DNA of 64,000 bases from Marthasterias glacialis (lineage: Eukaryota > Echinodermata > Asteroidea > Forcipulatida > Asteriidae). Each line of letters begins with the position of its first letter. Position 1 is the first letter of the stretch. The position numbers and the translations under genes are program-made. The stretch is taken from positions 8,389,352-8,453,351 of the forward strand of contig OU452240.1 in NCBI GenBank assembly GCA_911728455.2, written 5' to 3'. The notes under the pieces were generated by a model. It saw only the letters and a program-made list of their open reading frames with translations. It had not been told where the DNA came from and did no database searches. This document shows positions 44,501 to 56,600 of the stretch, piece by piece.

Positions 44501-46747
44501 TGAATTACATGTATCTACATTTTGTTTATGGGGCACCTGGGGGCACTGGAAATTTGTGGGGGTAACCCCCCCCCCATGCTAATTTTCATTTTCATGTACA
44601 GTATGTAAAGTTCATTATTTATTCTACATGTAATTATATACAGGGTTTTGGGGGTCTCCTCCTTACAAGCTTGCTTTGTTTGGAGACTTCCCCCACTTAT
44701 TCTCTATTATGTCTTAGTTTATATTCCATCTCTTGTAAGTTGTCATGCACTGAATAAAAGTGTAAATAAATTGAATTGAATTGAATAAAGGGGGAGCATC
44801 CTTAGCAACACAACTACTGCATACAATCGTAATTATGACCGCAACCAGTAGTTTCTGCTCCTCAGGATGGCCTCTAGCCTATAACACTATAATTTAAGAG
44901 TAAAACACATTGTTGTGATATCTTTATCAAATTTGCATAGTAATCAACATAATCTTTTATTTAATCATTTTGGGTGGTATTTGTAGTAAAATCAAAATGT
45001 TACATAAATACACTTAACACTCTGAACAAATTCAGTTCAAAGCTGACATAAATGTTAAAGCTTTCTAAGTATTGTTATACATCCAAAACATTAAGTGGTA
45101 TCTGGTACATGTAAGTACATTAAATCCAATTTGTAATATTCTAAAAACAAGTACTAACTTTAAAAAACATAATTCAATATTTTTTCCCACAAAAAAAAAC
45201 CACAATTTGAATGTTTCTACAGGCCACTAAAAACATTTGGATATGAAGAGTTGATTGTCTTTTGCATGAGATCTAGACATAATTTTTAGGTGTTCGGTCA
45301 ACTGCCCAAACAACTATTGTTATTGTTCAGGTTTTTTTTTCCCCTTCTTTTACTTCTTATCAGTGAACTTTGTCAGTAAGCAAATGGTAGTTGCAAAGCT
45401 TGTATGAATTTGAAACTTTACATGCACTTAGACTATAACTTGAAGATTCAGGAGAAATTACGTCATGATGACGTCATCAGGTGTAAAATTACAGCGATTT
45501 AAAAATTTCAAATTAATTATTTCAAAACCCTCCATCATGAAAATGCAAAAAGGTATGGAAATAAATGTTTCACCATCGTATCACACAATAACAGTTTGGT
45601 AATTTTGTTTAAGCGAATGATCTGAGGTTACCTTCCGGTCAAAACCAGAGGTTGAAGTTTATGACTATTCAGAACAATATCTAATAAACCACACATTCGA
45701 TTGTCCCGTAATTCTGCAGTATTACTGAGGTTCACATATGAAACATTGGTGCAAAGTATGAAATTACTCACGTGATCAAACCAGAAAATAAGGAGTGAAA
45801 ACTGCGTTTTGCGAATTACTTTTTACAAATTTTAGCCTGTAAAATTTATCAAAATGCTCCATATTGAAAATGTAAACAGTTAGGCTAGAACCTTTTCACC
45901 GTCGTATATTACAGTAAACTGTAAACCTCTTGGCAGCAACAACTCTCAGGTTTAAAAAAAAATAAAATCTCATGCTAGTGGATGACACTAAACAACCGAG
46001 AGTTGAAGCTTGAAACTGAGATAAATTCTCAGAGAGATTTTACTTACACTACCGACTCAGTAGAGGATGTAGAGTTCACTCTTGTCAGTGTGTAAATGTA
46101 AATCTTTTATAATACCTTTTTTCAATTCCTGCCTCATTCCAACAGACACAATCACAAGCACCCTTCAACAAGATTTAATAAAACTTCCTTACTAAGTTTT
46201 TATAAATTATAAAAATTGATTATTTTATTTTTATTTTTGTGTGTGTGAACAATTTGATGACAATACATTTTGTAACATTTCTGTAAAACAATTATTGTGG
46301 AGTTGTAGATTTTGCTTTTGCACACATAAACCATGGTAATTAAGATAAGTTTTTGAGATTCGATGCATCGTCCAAACCTCACATTGGTCATTGAAACAAT
46401 TTATAATACCTACTTTACATTTTAAAACCCTGTGCAGAGACATTTCCTTTACTAATTATAAGTTAACAAGTATTACAACTTTAAAATATATTATAGATAC
46501 ATGTTTGCACTCATCATTCTTTCTGAAATAAAATTTGGTTTGGAAGTACATTTAAATAAGTATACATTTCCTAAAAAGGTATTTGATTAAATATTACTTA
46601 TGTTTTTACATAGATGTAGTTATTGTCAACAATTGTGCCATTTAGTGGCATTGATCATATTTCATGCATTACTTGGAGGAACATTACGCAATAATAATAC
46701 TGATCTAAAAACTCAATAACATCTCAAGCACCCAGATCCATCCTGAA

Positions 46748-46775
46748 CATTCATTCATTCATTCATTCATTCATT
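46748..46775. repeat. ATTC microsatellite
   Basis: Seven tandem CATT/ATTC units, next to the 3' end of the Rex/Babar-like LINE. Confidence 0.95.
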
Positions 46776-46944
46776 AAAATCGTCACGTACAAAACATGAA
46801 AATCGATTTAAAAGATACATAAAACGATTACAGATATAAGGAGCACAGAAAACCAAATACTAACACTCCCAAACTAAAATAGTCAAGATAGCGCCAACTA
46901 GTCAATAAACCAGGAACAAAAAACCAGGGGTTTATCTTTTGAAT

Positions 46945-48435
46945 TCAGAGTTAAATAGGTGGCAAGCATATGGCAAAAAAGACATTCTGAAACGCTTTGT
47001 GTTGGTGCGTGGAACGGATTCTTCCTGATTTGTTGACGACCACAGAAGCGTAAAGGGGATCAGAGGGATCTTGCATTATTGTACGAAGCTTGGATAAAAT
47101 GGCTGATTCAAAAATACTGTAAACATGTTTAACATCCAGACCAATCGTTTTAGAAGCAATTTTAGTGACACGTTCCAATTTACGAGTGTCCTTGGCCCTA
47201 AGATTTCCATACCATATAATAATACAAGAGGTAAGAAGAGATTGGATAACACTTTGATAAAAAAAAAAAATATATCATTGCGGACACTAAAAGATTTGAG
47301 CTTCCTGATAAAAAACATTCTCTGGTTGGCCTTGGTAACAAGTCTATGAGTGTTGGTTTTCCAATTCAAATTGCTGTCAATGGAAGTACCGAGATATTTA
47401 AAATCATTAACAGTTTCAACCCTGGTGCCAAGAGTATAAATTTGTTCAATAGCAGTCTTTGTTTTACAGAAGCCAAACACAATTTCTTTAGTTTTTGACA
47501 CATTAAGCTCACAAAGTTAAAATCACACCATTTAACAAAACTGTCCACCTCTTTGCGATAAAAAGATTCATCATTCATAGAAATCAAGCCGGTCAGTGAG
47601 GTTTCATCTGCATATTTAATTATTGGGCAAGATGGATGAGTGGTTCTGTAGTCACTGGAATAGAGTGAAAATAGCACTGGCGACAGCACACAGCCTTGTG
47701 GAGCTCCGGTACTACTACAGATGTTATCAGAAACTGAATTCATAAATAGAACCCTTTGAGTACGATTAGATAACAAACTGTTTATCCACAATGAAATATG
47801 GGGATTGACACACATCTGTATCAATTTCTCGGTCAATAAGTGAGGTTGACTTGTGTTAAAAGCCGATGAAAAGCACACAAACAGAGTTCTGACATAGTTT
47901 TGAGATTTATTTTAATGTTCATAAATGTAATGCATAAGTGATAAAAAGGCCTCATCCACACCTCTGCCAGAACGATAAGCAAACTGGGTGGGACCAGTGT
48001 AGTCTTTGATCTGAACTAAGATAATGTCCTTAATTAAACCTTCAAAACATTAGAACACAGGACTCAAGCTATGGTGTTTCTGATCAGCAGAGTGTGGGTT
48101 TGAGTCCCGGTCGTGACACTTGTGTCCCTGAGCAAGACACTTAACTATAATTGCTTTTTTCCACCCAGGGGTAAAATGGGTACCTGTGAGGGCAGAGATG
48201 GTTCTTGTGAATGATTTAGCCTAGTAGCGCATATTTGTTGCACAGGCTGTATACTCCCCAGGGAGCTGAGATGGTTTAAGGAATGAAATAAATGGCCCAG
48301 TGACCAGGAGTAATAATGTTGGAAGCGCTTTGAGACGCCCTTCGGGTGTGAAAAGCGCTATATAAAAACCAATTATTATTACTATAAAGTCATTTAAAAC
48401 CGCTGGCTTGGGTATTTTAAGAATCGGTATAACAG
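46945..48435 (-). pseudogene. Rex/Babar-like LINE reverse transcriptase, interrupted by a SINE
   Basis: Minus-strand blocks in order: VIPILKIPKPAVLNDF (before the SINE), GLIKDIILVQIKDYTGPTQF, AYRSGRGVDEAFLSLMHYIY, VCFSSAFNTSQPHLLTEKLI, SSTGAPQGCVLSPVLFSLYS, IIKYADETSLTG, SKTKEIVFGF, VNDFKYLGTSIDSNLNWK, then RVTKIASKTIGLD and DPSDPLYASVVVNKSGR at the C-terminus. This is typical of Rex1/Babar LINEs. The YADD motif reads YADE and frames shift, so it is inactive. Confidence 0.85.
48050..48382 (+). mobile_element. tRNA-derived SINE with CR1-like tail
   Basis: A polymerase III B-box-like GGTTTGAGTCCCGGTCGTGA lies at 48097-48116. A body with GAGCAAGACACTTAACTATA, CACCCAGGGGTAAAATGGGT and TACTCCCCAGGGAGCTGAGA follows. 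The 3' tail is GCGCTTTGAGACGCC..GCGCTATATAAA and ends in ATTATTATTA. This is the kind of SINE found widely in echinoderm and other deuterostome genomes. It is inserted in the Rex/Babar-like LINE. Confidence 0.85.
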
Positions 48436-48747
48436 TAGAAGTTTAAGCTCATGTGTACAATAATAGACAATGCCATGGTATTAATTATGACCAGTAGCAC
48501 ACTTTGTGTTACTAATTCTAGAATTACTGAGAAAATACAATTTAAGGTTTCAACAAAGTGTATACATAACAAAAAAGCAATACTCAGCGGTGGAGTCCAA
48601 GTCCATAATGTAATAAACACAGCTGCAGATAAGATGTAAGCATAGCAATTTTGCAAATTAGTACTTTAAATGGTGAAAAGCTCCATTGCTTTAGAATATC
48701 TGATGACATCTAGTTGCAATAATTGCAGTGCAGTATGTGGCTCATCT

Positions 48748-48841
48748 TCAAATCATTAGTACTCCATCCAAGAAAGCCTGCCATTTCTTATCCCACAGTG
48801 CCATGGCCTTTTGTTTGTCATCCCTCGTCATGACACTATAT
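48748..48841 (-). CDS. ADA2: ADA2 terminal exon
   Basis: After CTCATTCAG the codons give [20 protein letters not shown] then [10 protein letters not shown] and TGA. This aligns with the vertebrate SIKYSTL..WKKRWDKFI C-terminus. Confidence 0.93.
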
Positions 48842-50599
48842 CTGAATGAGCATGATGAAGAGTATTAATAAAAAAAAACAAGTCAAATGCTGACATAGGG
48901 AAATCAAATTTTGATCTCTGTCTTGTTTTTTTATTTAGGTTTTGTTTCATTTTTGATATAGGATGTTACATTTAAAGTCATCAATGCCACTAATTTCAAG
49001 GAATGTACATCGTCTTGTAATGTTTGCAGAGCTATCAAAAGTTTCATGTTTGCCATCGGAAGGTCATTCCTCGTATTGTTCGACCAATGAGTATTTTGTG
49101 CTCTATTGACACTGGCTGATGTGTATCCACAGAAATATTTGTTGAGCCGGCAAACGGGCAACGTTAAAATACGCCATTGTATAAAATCGGAATACAGGAA
49201 CAAAGGTTGCATGAAAATTCCACTGCTGAACATGCAAAGAACACGCACACTCTAACACTTTGTTTTACCTACACAAAAAGAAAACATGGTCTTGAGTATT
49301 TCGCCGATTTTGGGCTATTGTGTGGTGTTTTTTTGTGCAATCCTCAATTCTAGACCTTTAGTTCCAAGGAGAGGATGACGAGACATCGAGAGGCTTCCAC
49401 CATTGTTTATTCATTGTATTTCGGTCCAATGGAGGTAGGTCAGAGTGAACCAGGGATCCAGCCATGAATCTGGGTTTCGTACCAATCTAATGCCGCTGTT
49501 TACAGCTGAGGTTTTGCAATTCACGGTGCATAAATTTGTCACTTTCTTTGTAGAAAAACAAAATTCAGACTCAATAAAGAGAATCTTTGTCAAGTTAAGG
49601 TTTCTTTGTACCAGCGTCACTCTCAAAAATGATTCCAGCAATTCCAAGAAAAAAGTCCTGTCAGGCTGGACAGGAAAAAGTGGATGAGTTCCGGCAGCAA
49701 CTGGTTATTTGTTTGGAAATGTTATTATTTGTTTTAAGTGATTGAGTCCATGTTTCAAGGTTAGCCTTGTAATGCTTTACCTGATGGAGTCTTGTGCCAC
49801 CTGTTTTAAGGTTGCAAGATCTGCTTTCTCACCAGCAAGCCCCATGAAAAATTCATAAAAGTCAAAAGACAAAGGATCAGAACACCAGATGGGAAAATCA
49901 TCAGAGCTAATCACAATTGGGAAGTCCTGTGAAACAAGAGTTGCTGCTGGATGATTACGCAGATCTTCAACTAAATGAAGCACCTAGAAAAAAAGGAAAA
50001 TCATGAAAGAAGGAACCTGCATTTTGTCCTCATTCCAATCCTTTTTTTGTTAAAGACCTACATGTATTACATTATAACAAATCGTCATAATTTATTGCCA
50101 GTTTATAAACCTACAATAAAACTAAAACTAAAGATGCATTGTCCAATTTGACAGTCACAAATCAATTATGACGTACAAAACTTGCATGTTGCAGCAGTCA
50201 AGCTATGAATATTCGTCAGAACTATACATGTTAGACACTGTGTACATAGCCCACACTATACAGTAATGGGCGCAAGTGTGTGTGTGTATGAGTGGGTCAA
50301 GTACGAGAGATCTGCAGCAGCCGGATCAATTGTGTATAAATTCAATTCAATATTTTTCAAATGCTGTTATCTCTAGAATATACATGTTGCAAATGATGAG
50401 GAATTGAGAAATACAGCCCAAGGTACAAGAAGAACAAAACAGGGATCAATGACAGTGTAGTGCAATATTTTTTCAGTATAAAACAATGGTTCGAAAGTTT
50501 GCCCAGTTTCCAGACATTAGCATTCATAATAAGTTTTCATACAGAGCCCCTAAAGGGACAGGTAGAACAAAAGTGGACCAGTAAAGAATAAAATGTGTT

Positions 50600-50630
<31 letters not shown>

Positions 50631-53600
50631 GTTTTTTGGGGGGGGTTGGGGTTGGGGTTGTCATCTCTTGAAACTTCATTCCCTCCAAATAATATAATGT
50701 TCCCACCAAATAATATGATGTTCCCGCCAAATAATATTTTGTTCCCTCAAAACAATGTTCCGTTCCCTCGAAATAACTTATTTGGTTCCCTCTAAGTATT
50801 TTTTTGTAATAATTACAAGACTAGTAATCTTTCTTATCCATCTTGATGATTATACATGTAAAATGATAGTATTTCTTGATTTTTAATGCCACGTGCAACA
50901 ACTGCATTTTACAATGTACATGTACATGAACGTGAACGATACACAAACAATCTATCAGTTGTTCCATACTATTTTTGGGCAAGTTTTTAAAGTTGTTATC
51001 TTGTGTATGTATCTGGTTTGTCTTTACAGTATATTATTTTTATCAATTTTACATGTAACTGGAGCCGGTAAATTTTATGTTTAATAAGCTCCATCCTGGT
51101 ATCAACTTTGGGGTTTAGGTTTGTCTTTAATTATGTTAAAGTGCAATTCTAAACTTTATTTTTTCTAATCTTATTTGTATTTGTTTGGAGCTCTTGATCA
51201 ACTTTACACATGTAAATTTTCCAATTTAATTTTTTAAAGTGGACCATAAAGTGAATTTAAATTAAATTTGAAGAGAAGATTAAGCCATAAGACTCCTCAT
51301 ATTTCATTTCATTTACTTCACAAATAACTTTAAACTTTTAGTAATATTTTCCCCAGACAGAGCCATTTTGTATTCATTAAACATTGTAGCACAGTAAAAT
51401 AGTCAAAAAAGAGCATAATCCATCCATAATTCATCCATTTGTCAATCATACAAAGAAATGAAAAATCAATCAATCAAAAAGTTTTGATTGCATTTGTAAT
51501 AAGATATAAAATTACTGAAGTATGAAAGAAAACCAAATCCACAGTATCCAGTATACATGTACATTCAGTACAATCATTGATATTGTAAATGTTGATAGAA
51601 CATAAATATCATCCATGTTCTGGGAATAGCTGCCTTATTTCCCACAGGGGATGAAGAGGATTAAAAACGTGTAAGTAATGTGCTGGGAATAAATGAAATT
51701 GTTGCTTTTGAATGGATTGCAAAACACACTGATTACAGCAGCTTCAACATAGTCTGATCATCTTTCCCGTTCCTCAATGTAATTATACTGTTGTGAGTTA
51801 CTGGTGGCGGTTTGAGAGAGAGAAAAAAACCTTTAACTATTTGGAGAATAAATAGGCCTACTTCTAACAAAACTAAGGGCCTGAAATTGCATACTAGATG
51901 AGACTATGATATTTTATGCAGAAAAAATTGTATTTCCAACAGAAAATGGCAAGAAATGAAATATAACTTTTTACAATTGACTTCTGACCTGATTTGAAAT
52001 TGGGTTGACCTCCAAAGCAATTCCTTTTGACTTTGCCATCTCCATAGCAACTGGATGTTTGGTAATTGCATATCCATGACCAATTCGTGAAGTGTTCAGT
52101 AGAAGTGCATCAATGAGGTTATCATCAACGGCTGTTCCTTCCCAATCTGCAATAAAAAACTCAGTAAATTGTTTCTCAATTGAAACTATTGAACTGATGA
52201 GATGTTATATCCTTTACAGTTCTCAAGCACCACTTTATGGAAGGTCAAAGACGAATCTTTAAAAAGCAAATGTTAAGCAATTTATATGTAAAAAATTGTT
52301 AATGGCCTCACGTTTCATCCCTAGCAGAGTCTTTCAGAAAGACAACTTTTGGTTGCTAAGCAGTTTGCAACAGCTAATCTTATTTTCTAATTTATATGTC
52401 TGTACATGTAGGTTGCACACTCTCTTTTCATGTCCATCCAAGTTTTTTCATTTGGATATGTAAGTTTTTAATGTTTTCTTGAAAGAAAAGAAAACATTTT
52501 AGAGAAAAGTATGTCTGCACTTCTTCTAAACTATTTTGTTTTAACTGTTTGTGGCCTCCCATTGGATAATGAAATGGATATGTGGAGATACTATAGTGAA
52601 TGCAATGAGACACTTTGCATATATAAATATTTAAGAATATCCATCAACATGCCAACACAGTTGTGACCCAATGCTACTTGACATTAATTAAAAAAATTGT
52701 AACTTTTTATTATGAGTACATATTGTTGGTAACACAAAAGGTAAATATCATTTAATGTTGAACTATAACAAGAATGATAAACAAAAATTAATTGGTACAG
52801 TAGGAATGACAACGGGCTCTGCAAGTTATTTCTTAACTCATCACCTGTTTCTCCTGCATGGAAGAAATAAGGAAGACTGTGGTTGGTTTGAGATGGCATG
52901 AGCAACTCATTGATGAAATAAAAAAGTGGATGCCCAGTATCTTCGTCACCAACGAGATCATATCCAGCAAAATGATCAGGAAATTTATCACGCAGCTTGA
53001 GAGCAAAATTGATTTTCTCCAAAACAGTTGCACGAGGAACGTCTCTGTTTACAAGAATGACAACAACAAATCATTTGCACACTACATTTGTTTTAAATAG
53101 GACAGGGAATTACCATCTTTTAAATTGAAAAATTGTTTACATTTAAAAAAATACTTTGAACCATGCATGACAAAATTCTTAGTTATGAGTTGTGTCTTAG
53201 ATAATAAGAATTTATGCTAACAAAATCACAGTTACGCTTCTGTAACATCGTAGTGTAGAGTAGGAAAAAAAGGAACAAGAACGAGGGCAATAAACATGTT
53301 GTAATCCCCCAGCCATGTCACTGATTATGTGTATCAAACATGATCACATTCACATTTCAATAACGTCCAGAACTTCACTCCAAAAAAGCAACAAATGGAA
53401 ACTGAAACATCAGTATTGATGTCTAGTCACTCTGGTCTATCAAGATGATGTACTATAATAATAATACCAATGATATGTAACATTTATGTTACTTCCTCTG
53501 GATATTCCAAAGTGTTCTTGGTTGTGTGAATTAGTTAATAATAAAAAGAACAAAAGGAAACAATCTAGAAGGAACATAAACAGTGCCTGTATTCATAGAG

Positions 53601-56600
53601 GAATAAAATAAGAGTAGTCACAATGCCCACATATTATCTTATGCCAATGTGCACGTCAGATTCTCCATTGGAAATGCATTATGGCTGCCAGATTGTGTGC
53701 AATATGTCCTTTGCCACATGGCGTAAATACTTTCAAAAATCATTGGAGCGCCAAAATCTCACACATATCACATGCGCAGCGTGATTGGTGGGCTGGTTCC
53801 ATTGCACAATTGTTCTTTGTCGACTGTAGCTGAACATCTCTTGGTGGTTACACCAACCTCTTTTGTCTCCTTCCTGGTTGCTTTTCTCTATTCTTCTGTT
53901 GCTTCTCCTGACTGCATTCTACTCCTTTCCCAATTTTCCATGCAAGTGCTTCTTGTGCACTAGTATACTATGTAGAGTGTTTTGCCTTTGGGATCAAAAC
54001 ATGATGCCATTAACCGTTTTTGCATTTTTCAACAGCTAACTTTCTTGTTTTGATGAATGGTGGTCTGTCATTCCAGAGTCTGTCTTACGGTAATTAGATC
54101 TTTCTGTAAATTAAGCTCCACGATGACAAGAAAGGCATCTATGTAAAAACATTAACTGCACGGGCCAGCAAAGACCATCCTTTCTCACAGAAGTTGAGTA
54201 TGAAACAGGAAAATCCACAAGTGTATTTTGCACACTTTCTAGATTTCAGGTACGTGAAATCTACGGCCCTAGAATTGATCTGGTTTCACAAATAACTGGA
54301 ACAGGGAAAGTAACCATGGTGAGCTGCAGATTGCTCGATAGAGGTGCAACGACTATTAGAAAAACCAATCCTTTTTATTCCGATGCAAGTTTAACGTCTT
54401 TTAAATCGTTGCTGTACCTGATGCTAAAATATAGGATTCGAACTGTCTCTAACTGCCTGGCAATCTCGCTAGTAAGAAATCTGCTCTAGAATGGAAAGGT
54501 TGTTGGTTGGAATCCCATCCAAGCAAATGAGCCTTTGTTTTGTTTTTTGTTTTCTTCACAGGACTCTGGAAAGTACTGAGTATTTAATGCTTAACACACA
54601 TCAGCATGATCAGTGTATGGGTAAAACACAAACAACATTCTTTATCTCTGATATACTTGACCACTACCTACTTGGTTTGAAATGTGGCAAAGGGCTCAGG
54701 ATGGGGGAGAACCGACTAGGAAAAGAAACATAAATATAGGTGAGGAACAAATGATGGCTGATAGAGAGTGTGTGACCATGGAGGGTGTGACACACTGTTA
54801 CACATGGAGTGGAAGTGTATAGTACAGCAGAACGTCGCTAAAGTGAACACCAAAAATAACAAACAGTTGGCTATAACAAACACAACCTTTGGCTTCTACT
54901 TTGTGTGCACAAAACACTAGTACTACAGTTGCACCTTGTGGTTGCACTGCACATGAGCTCCAAAGCTTTCAATGATTTAGTTAGGAGTGCCTCATGCAAG
55001 TTAGTTTAATGTTAAATCATCTTGAAGAAGAAACTTCACTGACAACACCGGACTCTTTCCAATAATCAGCTCTTCACCTTCAGCATACTATATAAAAAAT
55101 ACTTTTGAGAAATAATATGGTGTTTTTGTACACGGAATGCTGTTGATTGGTTAAACATTTGAACCCATGACATGTCATCTTATCCTCTGGACAATGTCAC
55201 ATCTTTCATATTTCAATAAGGAGCTTCTGGATATAAGGGAACAACGCTCAAGGAGTATAGTGCCTCTTAAAGTATACGATTCACTTGTGGACAATTGCAT
55301 TGCAAAGGTGAAGCCCACAAAGAGAGGAATTCAAGCTTTCTGCAAGCGCCAATATGCTATTCCTGTTATTCAATCCAGCAGAAGGCAGGCAAGGGTGAAT
55401 AGTCGTATTTCTGATTTTGGAAACCTGATTTATATTAAAACGATTTCAGAATTTGCAAAACTGCGTACCGTCAATTTACAGTCGATCAGAAACAAGACAG
55501 CAGCATTTGTAGAATTTGTGATTGATCAGGATTTGGACATTGTGGCACTCAATGAGACATGGTTGAAAGAGAGATGCCACACCAGATGGTTAAACAAGTA
55601 AGTTTGTGCATGTTGCCCGTGAAGAACGTAAGGGCAGAGGTGTTGGACTGTTGTACAAATACAACTTAACAATTCAAATTGACACACCTGGTCGATTCTT
55701 TTCGACTTGTTATCATTTATCATTCTGGTAAAGACAAGGAAGGTTGTTGGTTGCCATTTAATGTATTTTTGGATGAGTTTGGCTAACTGATTGACCACTA
55801 TCTTCTTCATCCTTCCAAAATCCTAATAACTGGTGATTTCAATATCTGGATGGATGATCCAGCCGATATGAATATGCATCTTTTCAACAGTCTTCTGACT
55901 GCTTACACCATGACTCAGCATGTCACCAGTGCCACTCATCGCATTGGTCACATATTAGACTTGTTCATAACACGAGATGGCAAACCCATCATATCAAGTG
56001 TATCAGTTGTCCCTGGATTGTCTGACAACGCGCAATCACATGCAGATTGGCTTTAGAAAAACCAAAGCCTGCGAGGAAGATCATCTCTACACGGAATTGG
56101 AAGGGGTTGGACAGAGATCTTTTCCGATTTGGTGCTTATGAAGCCTTGTCATCAATCAATGTTAGAGAACAACCTTTACAGATCAGTGGAGGAATATGAG
56201 TCTTCACTACAAAATCTCATCGGTCAACTTGCTTCATTAAAAAACAGACCTGTAATACAAAGACTGCTGTCGCCATGGTACAAGAATGAAAAGCGAAGGT
56301 TGGAGAGAAAATGGAGAAGATCGGATGCAGATCGACAATTGTATCAGAAACAAAGTCAAGTTGTGATCACTTTCATAAGGAAAGCTAAAAGGGAGTTTTA
56401 CTCTGCAGCTGTCCAAGGCTGCTCAACTGACATGAAAGCTTTGTTCATCATCATTGGCAAACTCCTTCATAGGGTTGTTGATCCAGTATTACATACATGG
56501 GGCACGTCGGAACGAGATCTAGCCGACAGGTTCTCTGAGCATTTATAAAGTCACCAGAATACGTGATGACCTAGAACAGCACGTGAAACAGAGTTCTAGG

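Larger units (their letters stand above)
43261..46940. other. Intergenic, AT-rich
   Basis: No host gene recognised. It contains an A-rich low-complexity tract (43788-43862), a weak LINE remnant (44160-44500) and an ATTC microsatellite (46748-46775). Confidence 0.55.
49984..51988. other. ADA2 intron with simple repeats
   Basis: Holds the TTTTG/TTGGGG tract and the 21-bp tandem array listed separately; otherwise AT-rich with nothing recognised. Confidence 0.6.

Noticed and set aside
48052..48130. Possible functional tRNA at the head of the 48-kb SINE
   Set aside because: The B box is present, but the rest does not form a tRNA and the SINE body and tail follow directly.
48931..49248. 105-codon minus-strand frame in the last ADA2 intron
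   Set aside because: Out of phase with the neighbouring ADA2 exons, which already join perfectly without it; no recognised family.
54440..54530. Possible genuine tRNA gene near the GGTTGGAATCCC motif
   Set aside because: I could not fold a cloverleaf with a proper A box and acceptor stem; more likely a degenerate SINE head.
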